From: Pedobacter sp. KBW06
GTDB lineage: Bacteria > Bacteroidota > Bacteroidia > Sphingobacteriales > Sphingobacteriaceae
NCBI RefSeq assembly: GCF_003852525.1
Contig: NZ_QAJL01000002.1
Coordinates: forward strand, 1,039,165-1,100,386
DNA length: 61,222 nt
Direction of reading: 5' to 3'
Positions 9,052-17,165 of the stretch are shown in pieces. A program made the position numbers and the translations under genes. Under the pieces are notes generated by a model. The model saw only the letters and a program-made list of their open reading frames with translations. It did not search any database and was not told the DNA's origin. Each line of letters opens with the position of its first letter. The stretch's first letter is position 1.

Positions 9052-9192
9052 TTACTTCAGAAAAATCAGGTCTATAAATTTCCAGAGCAGGCCAGCCACA
9101 AAGACCGTAATCGCAATGGCATTGATCACATGCATGATTTTCAAATTAATATTACTGGGCCTGTTGGGGTCTTTTTTTCTGAATAAATACAT
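9052..9192 (-). CDS. Small single-pass membrane protein, 46 aa
   Basis: ATG at 9192 to TAA at 9052-9054, 46 codons. The sequence starts MYLFRKKDPNRPSNINLKIM and continues into one hydrophobic helix (about residues 22-37) ending LWKFIDLIFLK. The basic N-terminus and following helix predict an inner-membrane protein with the N-terminus inside. I recall short Bacteroidota proteins with a FRKKDPNRP-type start (possibly the DUF6728 group) but cannot verify the family. It has its own well-formed promoter 7 nt upstream and heads the ridA-eamA-recG transcript. Confidence 0.7.
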   Translation of the reverse strand: MYLFRKKDPNRPSNINLKIMHVINAIAITVFVAGLLWKFIDLIFLK

Positions 9193-9199
9193 ACCACTA

Positions 9200-9233
9200 C
9201 AAATGTAGGAATAAAAAAAAGAGGGCTTCAAAA
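9200..9233 (-). promoter_or_regulatory. Promoter of the small membrane protein-ridA-recG operon
   Basis: On the - strand TTTTG (9233-9229), 21 nt, then TACATTTG (9207-9200): both Bacteroidota promoter elements at accepted spacing. The ATG is 7 nt beyond the -7 element, leaving a leader of only a few nucleotides. The -33 element lies within the stem-loop of the ompA terminator. Confidence 0.7.
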
Positions 9234-9250
9234 TTGAAGCCCTCTTTTTT
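9213..9250. terminator. Bidirectional terminator 3' of ompA
   Basis: Stem GAGGGCTTC (from 9221) pairs with GAAGCCCTC (to 9244) around a short AAAATT loop; A-run before and T-run after make it work on both strands. On the - strand it follows the ompA stop by about 20 nt. Confidence 0.85.
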
Positions 9251-9269
9251 AATATTTACTTAGAAATAG

Positions 9270-10598
9270 TTAGTTTCTAGCAGATTCAACGCGACGGTTT
9301 TGGATACGACCTTCTTCAGTATCGTTTGAAGCGATTGGATTAGCTTCACCATGACCTTTAGTTACAACTTGACTAGCGTTAACACCAGAGTTAACTAAGT
9401 AAGTTTTAACAGAATTAGCTCTGTCTTTAGATAATTTCACATTGTATGCAGCAGTACCTTCGCTTGAAGCGTAACCGTTTACAGTTACTTTACCACCGTT
9501 TTCACGCAATACTGAAGATAATTTATCTAAAGTAGGGTAAGACTCAGTTTTTAAAACTGAACTGTTGAATTCAAATTGGATAGTTTCGAAACCAGTTACG
9601 TTACCAGTGTTTGGAGCAACAACTGTCTCTACTTTAGGTAGAGGACATCCTGAACCATCAACTGCTGTTCCTGCTGGAGTACCTGGGCATTTATCGAATT
9701 GATCAGCAACACCGTCACCATCAGAATCTTTTTTCAAAGCTTCAACAGATTGTTCAACGTTAGATACACGAGTTTTCAAAGCTTCAACTTCCTGACGTAA
9801 TGAAGGATCTTTCAATTCATCATACATTAAAGCAAGTGGGTTAACCCAGTCAAGGTTTGGTTTAGATTTAGAACCTAGAGAGAATTCTAGACCTGCATAT
9901 CCGTAAGAGAATTTATCTTTAGTAGTTGCTTTAGCATATACTCCGTCAAAATTATCTCCGTCGATGAAGTGCATGGTATAACCTAAGTTAAATGACACAC
10001 GGTCAGACACTTTAAATTTAACACCTGCTCCAACTGGGATATAAGCTTCTTTAATGAAGTCTTTATCTCTGTCTTCACCAAATTTACCTTTGTTGTCAAC
10101 ACCGTTAACTTTAGGATTGTAAGCTACCATACCGTAACCAGCAGTTACGAAGAAGTTTACAGAGTTTTCGCGACGTAAGAAGTCAACTGTTGCTACGTTA
10201 ACAACACCTCTTAAATCTACTGCATACTGCATTTCAGTTTCAAATTCTTTGATTCCGTTAACAGCACCACCTGGCATATCTTTGTTAGTTCCAGAAACTT
10301 TTCCACGGAAAATGTTACCTTCTAAACCGAATGCATGACCTAGTTGTTTTCTTAATGAAAGACCGTAACCTAAGTTTACATCGAAGTTGCTGAAATCATT
10401 TGATCCACCGATTGCAACAAATGGAGATAAAACACCACCGTTAACACCGATTGACCATGATCTGTACTGTGCTCTTCCACCAAATACCTTGGCTGAAGAT
10501 GAAGTCGCTGGAGCATCCTGTGCACTAGCAAGAGTCGTTGCTCCCATTAATGCTACGAAAGAGACTGCAAGACCCTTTTTTAAAGTAGAATAATTCAT
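9270..10598 (-). CDS. OmpA family outer-membrane protein
   Basis: 442 residues from the ATG at 10598; the frame extends 66 nt further upstream but the signal peptide (MNYSTLKKGLAVSF..., cleavage near LASAQ) starts here. Domains: eight-strand-type beta-barrel (about 30-255), coiled linker (about 265-300), thrombospondin type-3 calcium repeat (SDGDGVADQFDKCPG), then a C-terminal OmpA peptidoglycan-binding domain (about 335-442) with VNGYASSEGT and IQNRRVE. It tethers the outer membrane to the wall. The leader is about 100 nt and folds into a 10-bp stem; codon use looks biased toward abundant-protein codons, fitting high expression. Confidence 0.94.
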   Translation of the reverse strand: MNYSTLKKGLAVSFVALMGATTLASAQDAPATSSSAKVFGGRAQYRSWSIGVNGGVLSPFVAIGGSNDFSNFDVNLGYGLSLRKQLGHAFGLEGNIFRGKVSGTNKDMPGGAVNGIKEFETEMQYAVDLRGVVNVATVDFLRRENSVNFFVTAGYGMVAYNPKVNGVDNKGKFGEDRDKDFIKEAYIPVGAGVKFKVSDRVSFNLGYTMHFIDGDNFDGVYAKATTKDKFSYGYAGLEFSLGSKSKPNLDWVNPLALMYDELKDPSLRQEVEALKTRVSNVEQSVEALKKDSDGDGVADQFDKCPGTPAGTAVDGSGCPLPKVETVVAPNTGNVTGFETIQFEFNSSVLKTESYPTLDKLSSVLRENGGKVTVNGYASSEGTAAYNVKLSKDRANSVKTYLVNSGVNASQVVTKGHGEANPIASNDTEEGRIQNRRVESARN

Positions 10599-10642
10599 AA
10601 TTTTCTTTTTTAAGGTTAAACAAATTTTAATTGTATAATTTT

Positions 10643-10694
10643 TTTGTGTAGCAAAATTAAACAAATTTTTAAATTCTCACAATAGCTACACAAA
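10643..10694 (-). promoter_or_regulatory. ompA 5' leader hairpin
   Basis: TTTGTGTAGC on one side and GCTACACAAA on the other form a perfect 10-bp inverted repeat with a 32-nt AT-rich loop. It would lie within the first roughly 15-60 nt of the ompA mRNA if transcription starts after the TAAGTTTG at 10703. A 5' stem-loop that stabilises mRNA is known for ompA of enterobacteria; here that role is an analogy. Confidence 0.6.
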
Positions 10695-10702
10695 CTCCGT
10701 TC

Positions 10703-10710
10703 CAAACTTA
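10703..10710 (-). promoter_or_regulatory. ompA promoter, -7 element
   Basis: TAAGTTTG on the - strand matches TAnnTTTG, 104 nt before the ompA ATG. A TTTA 19 nt further upstream could serve as a weak -33. Closer TAAAATTTG at about 10620 has one base too many between TA and TTTG. Confidence 0.5.
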
Positions 10711-11028
10711 GAAAGTGACACTAATTACCTAAATATGCCCTTTAATCAGGAGAATATTATCCAGCAGGAGAACATACAAACCAAGACGAACATTTGTTTT
10801 AAAAAAATCAAAACACACTGAAAACCAATATGATAAGACTTTTTCTACAAGGTTACAATTCCTTAACATAAAAACACTATAATTGTGGTGTAAAATATAC
10901 ACCCTGCACCTTTGCACCGGATAATCCGTCATGCCATGTCACCATCTGACAGCTGTTGTCCTATTCATTTGTACAAAGAAGTCCTTTTTTCAAGACAACT
11001 ATAACACCATCGTCCTGCTCCGGTTTGA
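10711..11028. other. Intergenic region upstream of ompA
   Basis: About 318 nt between the ompA promoter and the meaB stop, AT-rich. A 67-codon open frame on the - strand (10729-10932) is rich in Cys/His/Leu without family character or promoter and is not believed. Nothing else is recognised apart from the usual AT-rich promoter upstream sequence. Confidence 0.4.
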
Positions 11029-11922
11029 TCAGGAAATCCATGAATCTGTAAATTTATAGATATTAAAATCCTTCTTTTTTGCAGCTTCACGAACATCCGC
11101 TATTAATTTCTGTTTATCAATCCCGCTCATGCGGTAATGCTGTATAATCTTCAATGCTTTTTCAGCAAGTAGGAAGGCCTTTCTTTCATTGGCCGTCAGC
11201 ACCGGTTCAATTAACCAATCACACAATTCCCCGATCCCTTGTTTTTTATCTGCAACGGTCTTAAACACCGGGGTCTTTGAATGTTGCTGATAGACCAGTT
11301 TTTTTAAATTATTAGCAAAAGCATCAGCTCCCTCCCGGTCTGCCTTGTTGACCACGAAGCCCTGCGCAATTTCCATCAGACCAGACTTAATATTTTGAAT
11401 TTCATCTCCGGATTCCGGCACAAGAACAACCACCGTTTTATCGGCCAAGCCTGCTATTTCTATCTCAGACTGTCCCACTCCCACCGTTTCCACGAAAATT
11501 AAATCAAAATCAGCGGCTCTCATCACATCAACCATTTCTATGGTTTTTACCGAAATCCCTCCCAAAGCCCCTCTCGTCGCAATTGATCTGATATAAACAT
11601 TCGGATTATTAAAATGCTGAGACATCCGGATCCGGTCACCGAGCAAAGATCCAAAATTGAATGGAGAAGTAGGATCAACAGCCAGAATAGCAATCCGTTT
11701 ATTTTGAGCGGAAAAATGCTCCGTAATGGCGTTCACCAATGTGCTTTTACCTGCACCCGGCGGGCCCGTGATCCCAACAACGGGTACTTCTTTACGAACA
11801 GATAATGAGCGCAAAAGTCTGGCGGAAGGGTCAATATCGTTCTCCACAAGAGTTAAGCCCCTTGCCAGGGAAATAAAGCTCCCCTGTTCTATTCCCTTCA
11901 AAAGTGATTCACAAGTGTCCAT
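11029..11922 (-). CDS. meaB: Methylmalonyl-CoA mutase-associated GTPase MeaB
   Basis: 297 residues. A G3E-type P-loop GTPase that loads and protects adenosylcobalamin-dependent methylmalonyl-CoA mutase. Seen: Walker A GITGPPGAGKST near residue 50, the acidic VDPTSPF switch segment, VETVGVGQSE (Walker B/switch II) and NKADREGA as the guanine-specificity motif. The mutase genes are not in the window. Isolated gene on the - strand, about 85 nt downstream of the glycosyltransferase block; no clean -7 element was found in front of it. Confidence 0.95.
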   Translation of the reverse strand: MDTCESLLKGIEQGSFISLARGLTLVENDIDPSARLLRSLSVRKEVPVVGITGPPGAGKSTLVNAITEHFSAQNKRIAILAVDPTSPFNFGSLLGDRIRMSQHFNNPNVYIRSIATRGALGGISVKTIEMVDVMRAADFDLIFVETVGVGQSEIEIAGLADKTVVVLVPESGDEIQNIKSGLMEIAQGFVVNKADREGADAFANNLKKLVYQQHSKTPVFKTVADKKQGIGELCDWLIEPVLTANERKAFLLAEKALKIIQHYRMSGIDKQKLIADVREAAKKKDFNIYKFTDSWIS

Positions 11923-12007
11923 TCAAATTATTTAAAACAAAGAAATACAATTATATTTAATATTTCACCACATCAGAAGAATGACGAAAGAAGCAATTTT
12001 CATTGCA

Positions 12008-13054
12008 TTAAAGTGAGTTGTATAAGTCAAGATAGCCCCTTGCAGTATCATCCCAATTAAATTGAGCAGCCCTTTTCTTCGCTTTTTCCGATCCATTATT
12101 TGAGTCAAAGTGTATCAACCCCTCGTTCAAAATCTGCTGCATATGTTCTCCTTCAAAATCCTGAAAATAATATGCGGCATCAGCTCCGACTTCTGGCAAG
12201 GATGTATGGGTTGACAAAAACACAGGCTTACCATAGTGCATGGCCTCTATCACAGGCAAACCAAAACCTTCTGCAATCGAAGGAAAAACAAATGCCCGGC
12301 AATTCCTATAATACCAGCAACGCTCTTCTTTCGTAATTGATCCGATAACATGTACCCGATCTTTCACCCCCAGACGTGTTGCTTCTTCTAAAATTTTATT
12401 TACGTATTCAGGAGAACTTAAATTCCCTGCAATCACCAATTCGTAGTTATTTTCTTGTAACAATACCGGAAGCACATGGAAATTCTTTTTGGGCAGAACA
12501 GTACCAATACTAAACAAAAAAGGTTTAGATGGCCGAAATGCCGGCATATTAAATTCCGGATATTCATTAACTGTACAGCCGTTATAAATAACGGAAATCT
12601 CTTTTCCCTTAACATCAAGGTGCTGCCTGACCTGATCTAAAACGAAATGGGAGATGCAAACAATAGCAGAAGACCTGTTAATTCTACTTTGGATCTGATC
12701 AAGATGCTGCTTAATTCTGGACGGTCGATCCTGTTTTTCAATCAGAAAATTCAAGTCATGTATCGTCAGTAATACTTTAACACGCCCTTTAGGCGGATAA
12801 TACCTGGAACCTTGATTACCAATATGCCAAATATCAAATTTCGAAGTTCCGGGAATAAACAACTTATGCCACGATTTTTGAATCAGATATTTTACCCGCT
12901 CTCCAAAAATTCCATTTGCCGTTATAGGGATATAAGCAGTAATGTGCTGATTAATGGCTGCATTTTTTATAAGTGCGGTGCCCAAGCTTTCGCAAAAAGT
13001 ATATAAACCGGTGTTTGGATATTTTAACCGTTCACAATCCAAAAGTATGTTCAT
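12008..13054 (-). CDS. Glycosyltransferase family 4 (GT-B)
   Basis: 348 residues, GT-B fold. The C-terminal half carries the E-x7-E type motif EGFGLPVIEAM preceded by FVFPSIA, which binds the nucleotide-sugar phosphate in GT4 enzymes; SIGTVLPKKNF marks the start of the C-domain. Retaining transfer of a hexose to a glycan acceptor is expected; donor and acceptor are not predictable. Start codon overlaps the stop of the upstream GT2 gene by 4 nt (ATGA), so translation is coupled. First gene (left edge) of the glycan island. Confidence 0.92.
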   Translation of the reverse strand: MNILLDCERLKYPNTGLYTFCESLGTALIKNAAINQHITAYIPITANGIFGERVKYLIQKSWHKLFIPGTSKFDIWHIGNQGSRYYPPKGRVKVLLTIHDLNFLIEKQDRPSRIKQHLDQIQSRINRSSAIVCISHFVLDQVRQHLDVKGKEISVIYNGCTVNEYPEFNMPAFRPSKPFLFSIGTVLPKKNFHVLPVLLQENNYELVIAGNLSSPEYVNKILEEATRLGVKDRVHVIGSITKEERCWYYRNCRAFVFPSIAEGFGLPVIEAMHYGKPVFLSTHTSLPEVGADAAYYFQDFEGEHMQQILNEGLIHFDSNNGSEKAKKRAAQFNWDDTARGYLDLYNSL

Positions 13055-13929
13055 TTAATGATTTTATAATTTTTATACTCGAATAAACGTAGGCCCGTCA
13101 TATTTTCTATCCATTGTAATACCTTGCGTTTTAAATTATGATTAATTTCTTGTTTTGACAGGTCAAATGTGAAAGTCCAATTTACCTTATCGATTCTCTG
13201 CTTCATTACCGCAGGTGGTGTTTGGTCAAAACGAACTACTTTATCTGCATTTCCATAATCAAAAGAGTCCGAAACAGGGGAGAATTCGTCAACCCAGGCT
13301 TCATCGTGGTAGAATTTGTTGAAATTATTCATTTTCAGGCTTATTCCTTTCGGAGGCTTAACCCAACCGTAATGATAAACATAGGCATCAACTAATTTAA
13401 CCCTTAACTTTCTATCATTTATCCTAAAACCCTGGGCATCTTTATAAGACCTGATTCCTTTTAATTTCTTCATTACCCGAATCTCACGTCTGTACCATCG
13501 TCTGGATTCTGCAACATAATCATAAGAGCCATAAAAATGCTTATACTTTAATAAAAGGCCTTCAATTACAGGGTTATCGTTCACAGCAATCATCTCATTT
13601 TTAATAACAGGGAGATATTTTTCATGTATACATTCGTCGCCTTGTATATAGAAGACCCAGTCCATATCATCCGAAATCGCATCATAAGCCTTATTCGTTT
13701 CTTCAGCAAAAACCTGCCCCCCCTCTCTGATGCTCAAATTCCAGATCGTTTCAATTATCCTGAGCTTTGGAGATTCAATACTTTTGATCAGCTCCAAGGT
13801 CCCGTCGTCGGAACGTCCAACAGCAACCACAAACTCATCGCATATCGGCAGGATAGACTGTATCGCTTCGACAATTGGATAGTCGTTATTAACCGCATTT
13901 CGAATAAAGGTAAAACCAGCAATCTTCAT
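13051..13929 (-). CDS. Glycosyltransferase family 2-like (GT-A)
   Basis: 292 residues. The N-terminus KIAGFTFIRNA and the acidic VGRSDDGT segment are typical of GT2-like transferases; WVFYIQGDE supplies the metal-binding D-x-E/D equivalent. No membrane helix, so cytoplasmic or membrane-associated. It probably adds one sugar to a lipid- or protein-linked glycan. First gene of a two-gene - strand unit with the GT4 at 12008. A TATCTTTG element at 14003-14010 lies about 73 nt upstream in the divergent region shared with the ABC exporter. Confidence 0.88.
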   Translation of the reverse strand: MKIAGFTFIRNAVNNDYPIVEAIQSILPICDEFVVAVGRSDDGTLELIKSIESPKLRIIETIWNLSIREGGQVFAEETNKAYDAISDDMDWVFYIQGDECIHEKYLPVIKNEMIAVNDNPVIEGLLLKYKHFYGSYDYVAESRRWYRREIRVMKKLKGIRSYKDAQGFRINDRKLRVKLVDAYVYHYGWVKPPKGISLKMNNFNKFYHDEAWVDEFSPVSDSFDYGNADKVVRFDQTPPAVMKQRIDKVNWTFTFDLSKQEINHNLKRKVLQWIENMTGLRLFEYKNYKIIK

Positions 13930-14002
13930 GAGTAATTTTATAAATATGACAGCATAAAAACCGGGAGCACGACAATATGTGCAATCAGGTTGTTTATGGC
14001 AT

Positions 14003-14010
14003 CAAAGATA
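14003..14010 (-). promoter_or_regulatory. Candidate -7 element for the 13929 glycosyltransferase unit
   Basis: TATCTTTG on the - strand, an exact TAnnTTTG match about 73 nt before the ATG at 13929. No TTG at the -33 position. Confidence 0.4.
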
Positions 14011-14043
14011 ATTTTATTATTTAATATGGAGCTGATATCATCG

Positions 14044-14067
14044 ACTCAGCTGACTCTGAAGCTGAGT
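14044..14067. repeat. 8-bp inverted repeat between divergent glycan genes
   Basis: ACTCAGCT and AGCTGAGT form a perfect dyad around an 8-nt spacer. It lies between the two divergent promoters (14003-14010 and 14115-14144), a placement that would suit a shared regulator, although a hairpin in the RNA is equally possible. Confidence 0.4.
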
Positions 14068-14114
14068 TCCCCCAAAAGCTGCTTAAATCTACCGACCACA
14101 GTAAACAGCCCTGT

Positions 14115-14144
14115 TTTGTACATGCAGGTAATTGCGTACCTTTG
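14115..14144 (+). promoter_or_regulatory. Promoter of the ABC exporter gene
   Basis: TTTG (14115-14118), 18 nt, TACCTTTG (14137-14144): a full Bacteroidota promoter. The TTTG of the -7 element contains the TTG codon at 14142 that would otherwise be the longest-frame start, so that start cannot be in the mRNA. Confidence 0.75.
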
Positions 14145-14162
14145 GAAAATTTTAAATTCTTA

Positions 14163-16001
14163 ATGAAAGACTATTTCAGGTTATTGTCCTTTGCAAAACC
14201 CATTGAAAAATTTGCAATACCGTACGTAATTACAACATTACTTTATATCCTATTCAACACCTTGAATCTGGCGCTGTTAGCCCCTTTACTGGATACACTA
14301 TTCAACAGTAAAGAAGTTGTTGCGGGAGCAAAAGCAACCACCGCAACTGTACAAGACAAATCCTGGTGGGACATTATGGAGCGTTTCAGGGATGTCACAG
14401 ATTATTACATCCACAATTATGGTCCACAGGCTGCATTGAAATTTGTCTGTTTAGTCATTGTGGCTTCTGTACTATTATCTAACATTTTCAGGTATCTTTC
14501 TTCCAGAATCATGGAAGACCTTCGGGTACATACGCTTTTAAACTTGCGGAAAACCGTATTTAATAACGTAATGAACCTTCACCTGAGCTTTTTTAACAGT
14601 CAGAGGAAAGGAGACATCATCTCCAAAGTATCTTCAGATGTACAGGTCGTACAATTTACAGTGACGAATACTTTGCAGGTTGTATTTAAAGAGCCTGTAA
14701 CCTTAATTGTATATATCGTCCTTCTTTTTGCCATATCTGTAAAACTCACATTTTTCTCCCTCCTGATCATTCCACTTTCCGGGCTCATCATTGCAAAGAT
14801 TGTGAAAAGGTTAAGGCAACAGGCCACACAGGCACATGAGACTTTTGCCAATATGCTTGGCTATCTGGATGAAGCATTGTCAGGAATTAAAATTGTAAAA
14901 GCATTCAATGCAACAGAATATGTAAAAGACAGATTCCAGCAGGAAAATGTCAATTATTCGAATATCACCAGAAAAATGGTACGCAGGCAGCAGCTCGCTT
15001 CTCCAGTATCCGAATTCCTGGGTGTAAGCATGGTTGCAGGGATCGTTTATTTCGGGGGATCCCTGGTGCTGACTGGTCAATCCTCACTCACCTCATCACA
15101 GTTCATTGCATATATTGTTGTATTTTCACAAGTGATGCGCCCTGCAAAAGCACTTTCTGATGCTTTTAGTGCCATTCATACCGGCCTGGCTGCAGGAAAA
15201 AGAGTCCTCGATCTGATCGATGAAAAACCAGAGATTGTTGATAGCCCTAACGCGGTTGACATCACTAATTTCGGCAAGTCTATAATTTTCAAAGACGTCT
15301 CTTTTGCTTATGGTGACAGGACCATATTAAATCATATTAATATAGAAATTCCCAAAGGCAAGACGGTCGCACTGGTAGGTCCATCGGGAGGAGGTAAATC
15401 TACGCTAATGGACTTACTACCAAGATTTATCGAACCTCAAAAAGGAAATATACTTATTGATGGTGTAGATATCCGGGAGATTACAGTAAACTCATTAAGA
15501 AGTCAGATGGGGTTTGTAAATCAGGAATCCATTTTGTTCAATGATACCATTTTCAATAATATAGCCTTTGCAAAACCAAATGCAAGCCGGGAAGAAGTAA
15601 TAACTGCGGCTAAAATAGCCAATGCCCATGAATTTATCATGCATACCGACAATGGTTACGATACCTCCATCGGTGACCGGGGTATTCGCCTCTCTGGTGG
15701 ACAAAGACAAAGACTTTGTATTGCCAGGGCGATATTAGGAAACCCACCGGTCATGCTCCTGGATGAAGCAACTTCAGCTCTTGATACAGAATCTGAAAAA
15801 CTGGTACAGGATGCTTTGTACAAGCTAATGGAAAACCGAACTTCTCTGATCATTGCACATCGTTTATCAACCATACAAAACGCAGACCTGATCATCGTTC
15901 TTGACAAGGCAGCGGTTGTGGAACAGGGATCTCATAGTCAGTTGATGGAAAACAATGGCCTGTACAGACGGTTAATCGATATGCAGACATTTGAAGAATA
16001 A
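14163..16001 (+). CDS. MsbA-like ABC exporter (fused TMD-NBD)
   Basis: 612 residues from the ATG at 14163 (the upstream TTG at 14142 is inside the promoter). Type I ABC exporter: about six membrane helices (residues 20-330), with a long first extracytoplasmic loop between helices 1 and 2, then an NBD with Walker A GPSGGGKST, Q-loop, signature LSGGQRQR, Walker B VMLLDEATSALD and H-loop IIAHRLST. Works as a homodimer. Relatives flip lipid-linked glycans or lipid A; its position at the head of a glycosyltransferase block suggests glycolipid flipping here. The next gene starts 1 nt after its stop. Confidence 0.9.
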   Translation: MKDYFRLLSFAKPIEKFAIPYVITTLLYILFNTLNLALLAPLLDTLFNSKEVVAGAKATTATVQDKSWWDIMERFRDVTDYYIHNYGPQAALKFVCLVIVASVLLSNIFRYLSSRIMEDLRVHTLLNLRKTVFNNVMNLHLSFFNSQRKGDIISKVSSDVQVVQFTVTNTLQVVFKEPVTLIVYIVLLFAISVKLTFFSLLIIPLSGLIIAKIVKRLRQQATQAHETFANMLGYLDEALSGIKIVKAFNATEYVKDRFQQENVNYSNITRKMVRRQQLASPVSEFLGVSMVAGIVYFGGSLVLTGQSSLTSSQFIAYIVVFSQVMRPAKALSDAFSAIHTGLAAGKRVLDLIDEKPEIVDSPNAVDITNFGKSIIFKDVSFAYGDRTILNHINIEIPKGKTVALVGPSGGGKSTLMDLLPRFIEPQKGNILIDGVDIREITVNSLRSQMGFVNQESILFNDTIFNNIAFAKPNASREEVITAAKIANAHEFIMHTDNGYDTSIGDRGIRLSGGQRQRLCIARAILGNPPVMLLDEATSALDTESEKLVQDALYKLMENRTSLIIAHRLSTIQNADLIIVLDKAAVVEQGSHSQLMENNGLYRRLIDMQTFEE

Positions 16002-16002
16002 G

Positions 16003-17163
16003 ATGAAAAAGGTTCTGTTTTTCATGCCCGATAATCCGCTAAAGAAAAATGCAGGAAACAAAATCCGGGCAATGAGCTTTCTTGAGTATTTTAAATCGCG
16101 GAACTTCGACATCCACTTTGTAAGTGAGTACTCCTGGGGAGAATGGAATAAAGAGGAGATCGAACAGTTTGAAAAAAGCAACCTGGTCAATACCGTTTCA
16201 GTTTTAAAGCGTAAGGCTTCCAAAAAGAATCCTGTTTACTACCTGTTTTGCCATAAACTGTTCAATTTTTTTTATCAGAAAAAATGGGGGATCCTGCCTT
16301 TCGGATTTCCTGACCTGGTTACCTATAAGCTAAAAAAAGCTTTTGACCGTCTTTTAAAACAGAATAAATACGACTATATCTTCATTAATTATGCAAGCTG
16401 GTCTGCACTGATAGAAAAAAATCCTCTGGTCGGAAATGCCAAAACTATATTGGATACCCATGATTTCCTGACCGCACAAAACCAGCGAAAATACGCTATT
16501 GGAAAGTCTTTTCAGGAAGAGATCAGGAGGCTTTCTCTTTTTGATCATGTGCTGGCCATCTCCATTGAAGAACAATACATCTTTAGTCAGTTTTGTAAAA
16601 CAGATGTTAAACTTGCTCCAATGATGATTGAGCAACCGCCTGTTGGCACAATACCATATCAGGAAAGGAAGTTTGACCTGATCTATGTAGCCAGTAAAAA
16701 TCCGCACAATGTGGAAGCGGCAAACTGGTTTATGACACAGATCTATCCCTTCTTACCCAAATCCATTAACATATGTATTATTGGTCAGATCACCTCATTC
16801 ATCAAGGGAGATCAACCTAATATCACCAAAATTCCATTCGCAGAAGATCTGGCCACCTATTACCATCAGGCCAAAATCGCCATTTGTCCGATGCTCTCCG
16901 GTACCGGAACAAAAATCAAGGTGGTCGAAGCACTTTCCTACCACCTTCCTGTAGTCTGCAACACGCGTGGAATAGATGGCCTGATCAACAAAACAAATAA
17001 TGGGTGTCTCGTCGCTGATCTTCCGGAGGCATTCAAAGATCATATATTAAGTCTTCTTGATCACACAGAAACCTATACGGAACAATCTCTATACGCAAAG
17101 TTCACCTATGAATCTGGTTATGAGCAGGAATCCTGTTACAAAAAACTAGACCAGCTATTTTAA
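16003..17163 (+). CDS. Glycosyltransferase, GT4-like
   Basis: 386 residues from the ATG at 16003; a TTG four codons upstream overlaps the exporter gene and is less likely. GT-B protein: N-domain with MPDNPLKKNAGNKIRA near the start, C-domain with MLSGTGTKIKVVEALSYHLP, the phosphate-binding segment of GT4-type transferases, where the usual EGFG is replaced by SGTG. Cytoplasmic. It is coupled to the ABC exporter gene (1-nt gap) and followed 2 nt later by the GT-A gene, so the three probably act on one glycan. Confidence 0.88.
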   Translation: MKKVLFFMPDNPLKKNAGNKIRAMSFLEYFKSRNFDIHFVSEYSWGEWNKEEIEQFEKSNLVNTVSVLKRKASKKNPVYYLFCHKLFNFFYQKKWGILPFGFPDLVTYKLKKAFDRLLKQNKYDYIFINYASWSALIEKNPLVGNAKTILDTHDFLTAQNQRKYAIGKSFQEEIRRLSLFDHVLAISIEEQYIFSQFCKTDVKLAPMMIEQPPVGTIPYQERKFDLIYVASKNPHNVEAANWFMTQIYPFLPKSINICIIGQITSFIKGDQPNITKIPFAEDLATYYHQAKIAICPMLSGTGTKIKVVEALSYHLPVVCNTRGIDGLINKTNNGCLVADLPEAFKDHILSLLDHTETYTEQSLYAKFTYESGYEQESCYKKLDQLF

Positions 17164-17165
17164 TT

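Noticed and set aside
10729..10932. 67-codon - strand frame in the ompA upstream region
   Set aside because: No promoter, no recognisable domain, composition random-like.
14142..14162. TTG start for the ABC exporter
   Set aside because: The codon lies inside the -7 promoter element, upstream of the expected transcription start.
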